This document shows positions 1 through 10,599 of a DNA stretch of 64,000 nt, piece after piece. Position numbers and translations under genes: made by a program. The first letter of the stretch is position 1, and each line of letters starts with the position of its first letter. Location: contig NW_027480423.1 of the NCBI RefSeq assembly GCF_051401765.1, forward strand, positions 17,236,001 through 17,300,000, written 5' to 3'. This DNA comes from Calliopsis andreniformis. Taxonomy: Eukaryota; Arthropoda; Insecta; Hymenoptera; Andrenidae. The notes beneath the pieces were generated by a model, which was not told the DNA's origin, searched no databases, and saw only the letters and a program-made list of their open reading frames with translations.

Positions 1-1322
1 GCTATTCGATATAGTGGAGCACCGCCCTAGAGTGAAGCCTAGGATGCTCGGAACGTAGAAATGACCATCACTTCCATACTGGTAGAATTTATTCGTTTTA
101 TACGATGGAAAAACTGTTGTATTTATATTGTATTTTATGCTTCTGGCGTTGACTTCTAAGGCCCTAACTATTCAATCTGTTGGAGCAACGCCCTAGGGTG
201 TAGCCTAGGTTGCCCGGAACGTAGAAATGACCATTACTTTCGCAATGTTTGCAATTATTCATTTTATACGATGGAAAAAGTGTTGTACTTATATTGTATT
301 TTATGCTTCTGGCGTTGACTTCTTATGCCATAACTATTCGATCTGGTGGAGCAACGCCCTGGGGTGAAGCCTAGGTTGCCCGAACGTAGAAATGACCATA
401 ACTTTCACACTGGTTGCTATTATTCGTTTTATACGATGGAAAAACTGTTCCATTTATATTGTATTTTATGCTTCTGGCGTTGACTTTTAATGCACTAACT
501 ATTCGATCTGGCGGAGCAACGCCCTAGAGTAAAGCCGACGTTTCCCGGAACGTAGAAATGACCATCACTTTCGAACTAGTTGCAATTATTCCTGTTATGT
601 GATGGAAAAACTGTTGTATTGTTAATGCATTTTATGCTTCCGGCATTGACTTGTAAGGCCCTAACTATTCAATCTGTTGGAGCAACGCCCTAGGGTGTAG
701 CCTAGGTTGCCCGGAACGTGGAAATGACCAGAACTCTCACACTGGTTGTAATTATTCGTTTTATACGACGTAAAAGCTGTTGTATTTATATCGTATTTTA
801 TGCTTCTGGCGTTGACTTCTAAGGCACTCACTATTCGATCTGGTGGAGCAACGCCCTAGGGTGTAGCCTAGGTTGCCCGTAAAGTAGAAATCACCATAGC
901 TTTCAAACTGGTTGCAATTATTCGTTTTATATGATGGAAAAACTGTTATATTTATATTGTACTTTATGCTTCTGGCGTTCACTTCTTAGGCCCTAACTAT
1001 TCGATCTGGTGGAACAACGCCCTCTGGTGAAGCCTAGGTTGACCGGAACGTAGAAATGACCATAACTTTCACACCGGTAGCAATTATTCGTTTTACACGA
1101 TGGAAAAACTGTTCTATCTATTTTGTATTTTATGCATCGTGCGTTGACTTCTAAGGCCCTAACTATTCAATCTGTTGGAGCAACGCCCGAGGGTGAAGCC
1201 TAGGTTGCCCGGAACGTAGAAATGTCCATTACTTTCACACTGTTTTGCAATTATTCCTTTTATACGATGGAAAAGCTGTTGCATTTATATCGTATTTTAT
1301 GTTTCTGGCGTTTACTTCTAAG
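1..1322. repeat. Left-edge irregular monomers, no higher-order pattern
   Basis: About eight monomers that differ from one another at scattered positions and do not form a recognisable multi-monomer block. One unit has a 1-bp loss (CCCGAACG instead of CCCGGAACG), giving a 165-bp step between 334 and 499. The variant mix (CAATCTGTTGG next to CGATCTGGTGG starts) resembles the more diverged right part of the window more than the homogenised region that follows. The array evidently continues beyond the left edge. Confidence 0.85.
91..107 (+). promoter_or_regulatory. CENP-B-box-like 17-mer, representative site
   Basis: The 17 bases ATTCGTTTTATACGATG align to the CENP-B box NTTCGNNNNANNCGGGN with TTCG, the central A and the following CG all present. 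That is 7 of the 9 essential positions; the last two G are A and T. The site recurs once per monomer. Common variants break it: TTCC at the left half (TTCCTGTTATACGATGG), ACAATGG or the 1-bp-deleted ACATGG at the right half. Binding by any protein is inference. The same bases on the minus strand read TATAAAAC (95-102), a TATA-like string. Confidence 0.35.
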
Positions 1323-1820
1323 GACCTAACTATTCGATCTGGTGGAGCAACGCCCTAGAGTGAATCCTAGGTTGCTCGGAATGTAGAAATGACCATAACT
1401 ATCACACTGGTTGCAATTATTCGTTTTATACGATGGAAACGCTGTTGTATTTATATCGTATTTTATGTTTCTGGCGTTTACTTCTAAGGACCTAACTATT
1501 CGATCTGGTGGAGCAACGCCCTAGAGTGAATCCTAGGTTGCTCGGAATGTAGAAATGACCATAACTATCACACTGGTTGCAATTATTCGTTTTATACGAT
1601 GGAAACGCTGTTGTATTTATATCGTATTTTATGCTTCTGGCCTTTACTTCTAAGGACCTAACTATTCGATCTGGTGGGGTAACGCCCTAGAGTGAATCCT
1701 AGGTTGCTCGGAATGTAGAAATGACCATAACTTTCACACTGGTTGCAATTATTCGTTTTATACGATGGAAACGCTGTTGTATTTATATTGTACTTTATGC
1801 ATCTGGCGTTGACTTCTAAG
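1323..1820. repeat. Local single-monomer amplification (GAATCC subfamily)
   Basis: Consecutive monomers starting at 1323, 1489 and 1655 are near copies of one another. They share GAATCCTAGGTTGCTCGG, GGAATGTAG and GGAAACGCTG, and the first two share the rarer ATAACTATCAC. The exact 166-bp step indicates recent single-unit duplication. The same subfamily dominates much of 1.3-20 kb. Confidence 0.85.
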
Positions 1821-1842
1821 GCCGTAGCTATTAGATGTGGTG

Positions 1843-1875
1843 GAGCAACGCCCTAGAGTGACGCCTAGGGTGCTC
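1843..1875 (+). other. Bulged dyad / potential hairpin, version 2 (representative)
   Basis: GAGCA (1843-1847), bulge ACG (1848-1850) and CCCTAG (1851-1856) are complementary to CTAGGG (1865-1870) and TGCTC (1871-1875), giving 11 bp around the 8-nt loop 1857-1864. This version belongs to the monomers with TTAGATGTGG starts and GACGCCTAGGGTGCTCGG. The right arm has GGGTGC where other monomers have GGTTGC. Pairing is retained because the 3-nt bulge shifts from CGC to ACG. Whether it extrudes in vivo is unknown. Confidence 0.6.
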
Positions 1876-1960
1876 GGAACGTAGAAATGACCATTACTTT
1901 CACACTGGCTGCAATTATTCGTTTTATACGATGGAAAAGCTGCTGTATTTATATCGTATT

Positions 1961-2708
1961 TTATGCTTCTGGCGTTTACTTCTAAGGACCTAACTATTCG
2001 ATCTGGTGGAGCAACGCCCTAGAGTGAATCCTAGGTTGCTCGGAATGTAGAAATGACCATAACTTTCACACTGGTTGCAATTATTCGTTTTATACGATGG
2101 AAACGCTGTTGTATTTATATTGTTCTTTATGCCTCTGGCGTTGACTTCTAAGGCCGTAGCTATTAGATGTCGTGGAGCAACGCCCTAGACTGACGCCTAG
2201 GGTGCTCGGAACGTAGGAATGACCATTACTTTCACACTGGTTGCAATTATCCGTTTTATACGATGGAAAATCTGTTGTATTTATATCGTATTTTATGCTT
2301 CTGGCGTTGACTTCTAAGGCACTAACTATTCGATCTGGTGGAGCAACGCCCTAGAGTGAAGCCTAGGTTGCCCGGAACGTAGAATTGGCAATCACTTTCA
2401 AACTGGTCGAAATTATTCCTGTTATATGATGGAAACACTGTTGTATTTTTTTTGTATTTTATGGTTCGGGCGTAGACTTCTAAGGCCCTAACTATTCAAT
2501 CTGTTGGAGCAACGCCCTAGGGTGAAGCCTAGGTTTCTCGGAATTTAGAAATGACCATAACTTTCACACCTGTTACAATTATTGGTTTTATACGATGGAA
2601 ACGCTGTTGCATTTTTTTTGCATTTTATGGTTCGGGCGTTGACTTCTAAGGCCCTAACTATTCAATCCGTTGGAGCAACGCCCTAGGGTGAAGTCTAGGT
2701 TGCTCGGA
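1961..2708. repeat. 4-5-monomer block, copy 1 (paired with 4119-4866)
   Basis: This stretch contains the distinctive TTGTTCTTTATGCCTC, TTAGATGTCGTGG, GAATTGGC, a T8 tract monomer and a GAAGTCTAGG monomer in the same order as 4119-4866, offset 2158 bp (13 monomers). A few point differences exist (CCTGTTAC versus CTTGTTGC near 2567/4725). Similar blocks recur inside the 8-monomer units ending at 7408, 9234 and 10562. Confidence 0.8.
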
Positions 2709-2737
2709 AAGTAGAAATGACCATAAGTTTCATACTG

Positions 2738-3660
2738 GTTGCAGTTATTCGTTTTATACGATGGAAAAGCTGTTGTATTTATATTGTATTTTATGCTTCT
2801 GGCGTTGACTTCTAAGGACCTAACTATTCGATCTGGTGGAGCAACGCCCTAGAGTGAATCCTAGGTTGCTCGGAATGTAGAAATGACCATAACTTTCACA
2901 CTGGTTGCAATTATTCGTTTTACACGATGGAAACGCTGTTGTAGTTATATCGTATTTTATGCTTCTCGCGTTTACTTCTAAGGACCTAACTATTCGATCT
3001 GGTGGAGCAACGCCCTAGAGTGAATCCTAGGCTGCTCGGAATGTAGAAATGACCATAACTTTCACACTGGTTGCAATTATTCGTTTTATACGATGGAAAA
3101 GCTGTTGTATTTATATTGTATTTTATGCTTCTGGCGTTGACTTCTAAGGCACTAACTATTCGATCTGTTGGAGCAACGCCCTAGAGTGAAGCCTAGGTTA
3201 CCCGGAACGTAGAATTGGCCATCACTTTCAAACTGGTCGCAATTATTCCTGTTATATGGTGGAAACACTGTTGTATTTTTTTTGCATTTTATGGCTCGGG
3301 CGTAGAGTTCTAAGGCCCTAACTATTCAATCTGTTGGAGCAACGCCCTAGTGTGAAGCCTAGGTTGCTAGGAAAGTAGAAATGACCATAAGTTTCATACT
3401 GGCTGCAATTATTCGTTTTATACGATGGAAAAGCTGTTGTATTTATATTGTATTTTATGCTTCTGGCGTTGACTTCTAAGGCACTAACTATTCCATATGG
3501 TGGAGCAACGCCCTAGAGTGAAACCTAGGTTGCCCGGAACGCAGAATTGGCCATCACTTTCCAAATTGGTTGCAATTATTCCTGTTTTATGATGGAAACA
3601 CAGTTTTTTTTTTTTGCATTTTATGGTTCAGGCGTTGACTTCTAAGGCCCTAACCATTCA
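2738..3660. repeat. Block shared with 20671-21750, about 18 kb away
   Basis: The rare string GTAGTTATAT (2941) with CTTCTCGCG recurs at 20874. The order of flanking monomer variants is the same: GCAGTTATTC, then GGCTGCTCGG, then the GTGGAAACAC and GCTAGGAAAG monomers, then a long T tract. The distant copy carries one extra monomer in the middle (a GCTTTTGTATT monomer resembling the one at about 4925). It is a dispersed multi-monomer copy within one array. Confidence 0.75.
3604..3615 (+). repeat. Longest T tract (T12) in a T-tract monomer subfamily
   Basis: A subset of monomers replaces the usual TTTATATTG in the AT-rich segment by a run of about eight T followed by GCATTTTATGG or GTATTTTATGG. 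Here the run reaches 12. The copy at about 21703 has 10. It marks a subfamily (also with GTTCGGGCG) and is a plausible place for replication slippage. Confidence 0.8.
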
Positions 3661-4118
3661 ATCTGTTGGAGCAACTCCCTAGAGTGAAGCCTAGGTTGCC
3701 CGGAAAGGAGAACTGACCATCACTTTCAAACTGGTTGCAATTAATCTTGTTATACGATCGAAAAACTGTTGTATTTATATTGTATTTTATGCTTCTGGCG
3801 TTGACTTCTAAGGACCTAACTATTCGATCTGGTGGAGCAACGCCCTAGAGTGAATCCTAGGTTGCTCGGAATGTAGAAATGACCATAACTTTCACACTTG
3901 TTGCAATTATTCGTTTTATACGATGGAAACGCTGTTGTATTTATATCGTATTTTATGCTTCTGGCGTTTACTTCTAAGGACCTAACAATTCGATCTGGTG
4001 GAGCAACGCCCTAGAGTGAATCCTAGGTTGCTCGGAATGTAGAAATGACCGTAACTTTCACACTTGTTGCAATTATTCGTTTTATACGATGGAAACGCTG
4101 TTGTATTTATATCGTATT

Positions 4119-4866
4119 TTATGCTTCTGGCGTTTACTTCTAAGGACCTAACAATTCGATCTGGTGGAGCAACGCCCTAGAGTGAATCCTAGGTTGCTCG
4201 GAATGTAGAAATGACCATAACTTTCACACTGGTTGCAATTATTCGTTTTATACGATGGAAACGCTGTTGTATTTATATTGTTCTTTATGCCTCTGGCGTT
4301 GACTTCTAAGGCCGTAGCTATTAGATGTCGTGGAGCAACGCCCTAGAGTGACGCCTAGGGTGCTCGGAACGTAGGAATGACCATTACTTTCACACTGGTT
4401 GCAATTATTCGTTTTATACGATGGAAAATCTGTTGTATTTATATCGTATTTTATGCTTCTGGCGTTGACTTCTAAGGCACTAACTATTCGATCTGGTGGA
4501 GCAACGCCCTAGAGTGAAGCCTAGGTTGCCCGGAACGTAGAATTGGCTATCACTTTCAAACTGGTCGAAATTATTCCTGTTATATGATGGAAACACTGTT
4601 GTATTTTTTTTGTATTTTATGGTTCGGGCGTAGACTTCTAAGGCCCTAACTATTCAATCTGTTGGAGCAACGCCCTAGGGTGAAGCCTAGGTTTCTCGGA
4701 ATTTAGAAATGACCATAACTTTCACACTTGTTGCAATTATTGGTTTTATACGATGGAAACGCTGTTGCATTTTTTTTGCATTTTATGGTTCGGGCGTTGA
4801 CTTCTAAGGCCCTAACTATTCAATCCGTTGGAGCAACGCCCTAGGGTGAAGTCTAGGTTGCTCGGA
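4119..4866. repeat. 4-5-monomer block, copy 2 (paired with 1961-2708)
   Basis: Same variant order as 1961-2708 at offset 2158 bp. Upstream of it (about 3780-4118) are GAATCC monomers with CTAACAATTCG, the same context seen at about 12760-13120 and 16910-17270. The downstream boundary is where GGAAAGTAG/AAGTTTCATAC is replaced by GGAATGTAG/AACTTTCACAC. Confidence 0.8.
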
Positions 4867-5327
4867 ATGTAGAAATGACCATAACTTTCACACTTGTTGC
4901 TATTATTCGTTTTATACGATGGAAACGCTTTTGTATTTATATCGTATTTTATGATTCTGGCGTTTACTTCTAAGGACCTAACTATTCGATCTGGTGGAGC
5001 AACGCCCTAGAGTGAATCCTAGGCTGCTCGGAATGTAGAAATGACCATAACTTTCACACTGGTTGCAATTATTCGTTTTATACGATGGAAAAGCTGTTGT
5101 ATTTATATTGTATTTTATGCTTCTGGCGTTGACTTCTAAGGCACTAACTATTCGATCTGTTGGAGCAACGCCCTAGAGTGAAGCCTAGGTTGCCCGAAAC
5201 GTAGAATTGGCCATCACTTTCAAACTGGTCGAAATTATTCCTGTTATATGATGGAAACACTGTTGTGTTTTTTTTGTATTTTATGGTTCGGGCGTAGACT
5301 TCTAAGGCCCAGCTATTCAATCTGTTG

Positions 5328-5360
5328 GAGCAACGCCCTAGGGTGAAGCCTAGGTTGCTC
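5328..5360 (+). other. Bulged dyad / potential hairpin, version 1 (representative)
   Basis: GAGCAA (5328-5333), bulge CGC (5334-5336) and CCTAGG (5337-5342) pair with CCTAGG (5349-5354) and TTGCTC (5355-5360): 12 bp around the 6-nt loop GTGAAG. Nearly every monomer has the core arms (GCAA, CCTAG / CTAGG, TTGC). Units with TTGCCC lose one pair near the end. The CCTAGG arms are themselves palindromic, so cruciform or protein-dimer binding are both possible. Function is inference. Confidence 0.65.
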
Positions 5361-6080
5361 GGAAAGTAGAAATGACCATAAGTTTCATACTGGTTGCAAT
5401 TATTCGTTTTATACGATGGAAAAGCTGTTGTATTTATATTGTATTTTATGCTTCTGGCGTTGACCTCTGAGGCACTAACTATTCGATCTGGTGGTGCAAC
5501 GCCCTAGAGTGAAGCCTAGGTTGCTCGGAATGTAGAAATGACCATAACTTTCACACTTGTTGCAATTATTCGTTTTATACGATGGAAACGCTGTTGTATT
5601 TTTTTTGCAATTTTATGGGTCGGGCGTTGACTTCTAAGGCCCTAACTATTCAATCCGTCGGAGCAACGCACTAGGGTGAAGCCTTGGTTGCTCGGAAAGT
5701 AGAAATGACCATAGGTTTCATACTGGTTGCAATTATTTGTTTTATACGATGGTAACGCTGTTGTATTTATATTGTACTTTATGCCTCTGGCGTTGACTTC
5801 TAAGGCCATAGCTATTAGATGTGGAGGAGCAACGCCCTAGAGTGACGCCTAGGGTGCTCGGAACGTAGAGATGACCATTACTTTCACACTGGTTGCAATT
5901 ATTCGTTTTATACGATGGAAAATCTGTTGTATTTATATCGTATTTTATGCTTCTGGCGTTTACTTCCAAGGACCTAACTATTCGATCTGGTGGAACAACA
6001 GCCTAGGGTGAAGCCTAGCTTGCCCGGAACGTAGAAATGACCATTACTTTCACACTGTTTTGCAATTATTCCTTTTATAC

Positions 6081-7408
6081 GATGGAAAAGCTGTTGTATT
6101 TATATCGTATTTTATGTTTCTGGCGTTTATTTCTAAGGACCTAACTATTCGATCTGGTGGAGCAACGCCCTAGAGTGAATCCTAGGTTGCTCGGAGTGTA
6201 GAAATGACCATAACTTTCACACTGGTTGCAATTATTCGTTTTATACGATGGAAAATCTGTTGTATTTATATCGTATTTTATGCTTCTGGCCTTTACTTCG
6301 AAGGACCTAACTATTCGATCTGGGGGAGCAACGCCCTAGAGTGAATCCTAGGTTGTTCGGAATGTAGAAATGACCATAACTTTCACACTGGTTGCAATTA
6401 TTCGTTTTATACGATGGAAACGCTGTTGTATTTATATTGTACTTTATGCATCTGGCGTTGACTTCTAAGGCCGTAGCTATTAGATGTGGTGGAGCAACGC
6501 CCTAGAGTGACGCCTAGGGTGCTCGGAACGTAGAAATGACCATTACTTTCACACTGGCTGCAATTATTCGTTTTATACGATGGAAAAGCTGCTGTATTTA
6601 TATCGTATTTTATGCTTCTGGCGTTTACTTCTAAGGACCTAACTATTCGATCTGGTGGAGCAACGCCCTAGAGTGAATCCTAGGTTGCTCGGAATGTAGA
6701 AATGACCATAACTTTCACACTTGTTGCAATTATTCGTTTTATACGATGGAAACGCTGTTGTATTTATATCGTATTTTATGCTTCTGGCGTTTACTTCTAA
6801 GGACCTAACAATTCGATCTGGTGGAGCAACGCCCTAGAGTGAATCCTAGGTTGCTCGGAATGTAGAAATGACCATAACTTTCACACTGGTTGCAATTATT
6901 CGTTTTATACGATGGAAACGCTGTTGTATTTATATTGTTCTTTATGCCTCTGGCGTTGACTTCTAAGGCCGTAGCTATTAGATGTCGTGGAGCAACGCCC
7001 TAGAGTGACGCCTAGGGTGCTCGGAACGTAGGAATGACCATTACTTTCACACTGGTTGCAATTATTCGTTTTATACGATGGAAAATCTGTTGTATTTATA
7101 TCGTATTTTATGCTTCTGGCGTTGACTTCTAAGGCACTAACTATTCGATCTGGTGGAGCAACGCCCTAGAGTGAAGCCTAGGTTGCCCGGAACGTAGAAT
7201 TGGCTATCACTTTCAAACTGGTCGAAATTATTCCTGTTATATGATGGAAACACTGTTGTATTTTTTTTGTATTTTATGGTTCGGGCGTAGACTTCTAAGG
7301 CCCTAACTATTCAATCTGTTGGAGCAACGCCCTAGGGTGAAGCCTAGGTTTCTCGGAATTTAGAAATGACCATAACTTTCACACTTGTTGCAATTATTGG
7401 TTTTATAC
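6081..7408. repeat. 8-monomer higher-order repeat H1, unit 1 (1328 bp)
   Basis: The unit runs from GATGGAAAAGCTG to the monomer ending ATTGGTTTTATAC. Ordered markers are GTTTATTTCTAAGG, GGAGTGTAG, GGCCTTTACTTCGAAGG, CTGGGGGAGC, TTGTTCGG, ATGCATCTGG, GGAAAAGCTGCTG, CTAACAATTCG, TTGTTCTTTATG, TTAGATGTCG, GAATTGGCTATC and GGTTTCTCGG. The same order repeats from 7409 and 9235, with offsets that are exact multiples of 166. Confidence 0.9.
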
Positions 7409-9234
7409 GATGGAAAAGCTGTTGTATTTATATCGTATTTTATGTTTCTGGCGTTTATTTCTAAGGACCTAACTATTCGATCTGGTGGAGCAACGCCCTA
7501 GAGTGAATCCTAGGTTGCTCGGAGTGTAGAAATGACCATAACTTTCACACTGGTTGCAATTATTCGTTTTATACGATGGAAAATCTGTTGTATTTATATC
7601 GTATTTTATGCTTCTGGCCTTTACTTCGAAGGACCTAACTATTCGATCTGGGGGAGCAACGCCCTAGAGTGAATCCTAGGTTGTTCGGAATGTAGAAATG
7701 ACCATAACTTTCACACTGGTTGCAATTATTCGTTTTATACGATGGAAACGCTGTTGTATTTATATTGTACTTTATGCATCTGGCGTTGACTTCTAAGGCC
7801 GTAGCTATTAGATGTGGTGGAGCAACGCCCTAGAGTGACGCCTAGGGTGCTCGGAACGTAGAAATGACCATTACTTTCACACTGGCTGCAATTATTCGTT
7901 TTATACGATGGAAAAGCTGCTGTATTTATATCGTATTTTATGCTTCTGGCGTTTACTTCTAAGGACCTAACTATTCGATCTGGTGGAGCAACGCCCTAGA
8001 GTGAATCCTAGGTTGCTCGGAATGTAGAAATGACCATAACTTTCACACTTGTTGCAATTATTCGTTTTATACGATGGAAACGCTGTTGTATTTATATCGT
8101 ATTTTATGCTTCTGGCGTTTACTTCTAAGGACCTAACAATTCGATCTGGTGGAGCAACGCCCTAGAGTGAATCCTAGGTTGCTCGGAATGTAGAAATGAC
8201 CATAACTTTCACACTGGTTGCAATTATTCGTTTTATACGATGGAAACGCTGTTGTATTTATATTGTACTTTATGCATCTGGCGTTGACTTCTAAGGCCGT
8301 AGCTATTAGATGTGGTGGAGCAACGCCCTAGAGTGACGCCTAGGGTGCTCGGAACGTAGAAATGACCATTACTTTCACACTGGCTGCAATTATTCGTTTT
8401 ATACGATGGAAAAGCTGCTGTATTTATATCGTATTTTATGCTTCTGGCGTTTACTTCTAAGGACCTAACTATTCGATCTGGTGGAGCAACGCCCTAGAGT
8501 GAATCCTAGGTTGCTCGGAATGTAGAAATGACCATAACTTTCACACTTGTTGCAATTATTCGTTTTATACGATGGAAACGCTGTTGTATTTATATCGTAT
8601 TTTATGCTTCTGGCGTTTACTTCTAAGGACCTAACAATTCGATCTGGTGGAGCAACGCCCTAGAGTGAATCCTAGGTTGCTCGGAATGTAGAAATGACCA
8701 TAACTTTCACACTGGTTGCAATTATTCGTTTTATACGATGGAAACGCTGTTGTATTTATATTGTTCTTTATGCCTCTGGCGTTGACTTCTAAGGCCGTAG
8801 CTATTAGATGTCGTGGAGCAACGCCCTAGAGTGACGCCTAGGGTGCTCGGAACGTAGGAATGACCATTACTTTCACACTGGTTGCAATTATTCGTTTTAT
8901 ACGATGGAAAATCTGTTGTATTTATATCGTATTTTATGCTTCTGGCGTTGACTTCTAAGGCACTAACTATTCGATCTGGTGGAGCAACGCCCTAGAGTGA
9001 AGCCTAGGTTGCCCGGAACGTAGAATTGGCTATCACTTTCAAACTGGTCGAAATTATTCCTGTTATATGATGGAAACACTGTTGTATTTTTTTTGTATTT
9101 TATGGTTCGGGCGTAGACTTCTAAGGCCCTAACTATTCAATCTGTTGGAGCAACGCCCTAGGGTGAAGCCTAGGTTTCTCGGAATTTAGAAATGACCATA
9201 ACTTTCACACTTGTTGCAATTATTGGTTTTATAC
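7409..9234. repeat. 8-monomer repeat H1, unit 2, expanded to 11 monomers (1826 bp)
   Basis: Same ordered markers as unit 1, but a 498-bp (3-monomer) segment is present twice inside it, so the unit is 11 monomers long. Outside that insertion the markers compared match unit 1. Confidence 0.9.
7769..8764. repeat. Tandem 3-monomer duplication inside H1 unit 2
   Basis: 7769-8266 is repeated as 8267-8764. Both halves begin after TATATTGT with ACTTTATGCATCTGG and pass through GTGACGCCTAGGG, the GCTGCTG monomer and the CTAACAATTCG monomer. Units 1 and 3 go directly to TTGTTCTTTATGCCTC at the point where this unit loops back. Confidence 0.88.
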
Positions 9235-10562
9235 GATGGAAAAGCTGTTGTATTTATATCGTATTTTATGTTTCTGGCGTTTATTTCTAAGGACCTAACT
9301 ATTCGATCTGGTGGAGCAACGCCCTAGAGTGAATCCTAGGTTGCTCGGAGTGTAGAAATGACCATAACTTTCACACTGGTTGCAATTATTCGTTTTATAC
9401 GATGGAAAATCTGTTGTATTTATATCGTATTTTATGCTTCTGGCCTTTACTTCGAAGGACCTAACTATTCGATCTGGGGGAGCAACGCCCTAGAGTGAAT
9501 CCTAGGTTGTTCGGAATGTAGAAATGACCATAACTTTCACACTGGTTGCAATTATTCGTTTTATACGATGGAAACGCTGTTGTATTTATATTGTACTTTA
9601 TGCATCTGGCGTTGACTTCTAAGGCCGTAGCTATTAGATGTGGTGGAGCAACGCCCTAGAGTGACGCCTAGGGTGCTCGGAACGTAGAAATGACCATTAC
9701 TTTCACACTGGCTGCAATTATTCGTTTTATACGATGGAAAAGCTGCTGTATTTATATCGTATTTTATGCTTCTGGCGTTTACTTCTAAGGACCTAACTAT
9801 TCGATCTGGTGGAGCAACGCCCTAGAGTGAATCCTAGGTTGCTCGGAATGTAGAAATGACCATAACTTTCACACTTGTTGCAATTATTCGTTTTATACGA
9901 TGGAAACGCTGTTGTATTTATATCGTATTTTATGCTTCTGGCGTTTACTTCTAAGGACCTAACAATTCGATCTGGTGGAGCAACGCCCTAGAGTGAATCC
10001 TAGGTTGCTCGGAATGTAGAAATGACCATAACTTTCACACTGGTTGCAATTATTCGTTTTATACGATGGAAACGCTGTTGTATTTATATTGTTCTTTATG
10101 CCTCTGGCGTTGACTTCTAAGGCCGTAGCTATTAGATGTCGTGGAGCAACGCCCTAGAGTGACGCCTAGGGTGCTCGGAACGTAGGAATGACCATTACTT
10201 TCACACTGGTTGCAATTATTCGTTTTATACGATGGAAAATCTGTTGTATTTATATCGTATTTTATGCTTCTGGCGTTGACTTCTAAGGCACTAACTATTC
10301 GATCTGGTGGAGCAACGCCCTAGAGTGAAGCCTAGGTTGCCCGGAACGTAGAATTGGCTATCACTTTCAAACTGGTCGAAATTATTCCTGTTATATGATG
10401 GAAACACTGTTGTATTTTTTTTGTATTTTATGGTTCGGGCGTAGACTTCTAAGGCCCTAACTATTCAATCTGTTGGAGCAACGCCCTAGGGTGAAGCCTA
10501 GGTTTCTCGGAATTTAGAAATGACCATAACTTTCACACTTGTTGCATTTATTGGTTTTATAC
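9235..10562. repeat. 8-monomer repeat H1, unit 3 (1328 bp)
   Basis: Matches unit 1 in order and at the sites compared, with a small change near the end (GCATTTATTGG instead of GCAATTATTGG at about 10545). After 10562 the sequence leaves the unit and, at about 10600, switches into the second copy of the 33-monomer duplication. Confidence 0.9.
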
Positions 10563-10599
10563 GATGGAAACGCTGTTGCATTTTTTTTGCATTTTATGG

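Larger units (their letters stand above)
5121..10599. repeat. 33-monomer duplication unit (5479 bp), first copy
   Basis: Sequence from 5121 is repeated from 10600 at a constant offset of 5479 bp (33 monomers). Shared private markers include GCCCGAAACG, GTTGTGTTTTTTTTG, GACCTCTGAGG, GTGGTGCAACG, GGTAACGCTG and AACAACAGCCTAGG. The unit encloses the 8-monomer HOR at 6081-10562. The second copy is followed to about 11729 before identity falls. Confidence 0.88.

Noticed and set aside
145..175. Bacterial-type promoter (TTGACT followed by an AT-rich hexamer)
   Set aside because: TTGACT is present in most monomers but no TATAAT-like box lies 16-18 bp downstream, and the array is clearly eukaryotic in character.
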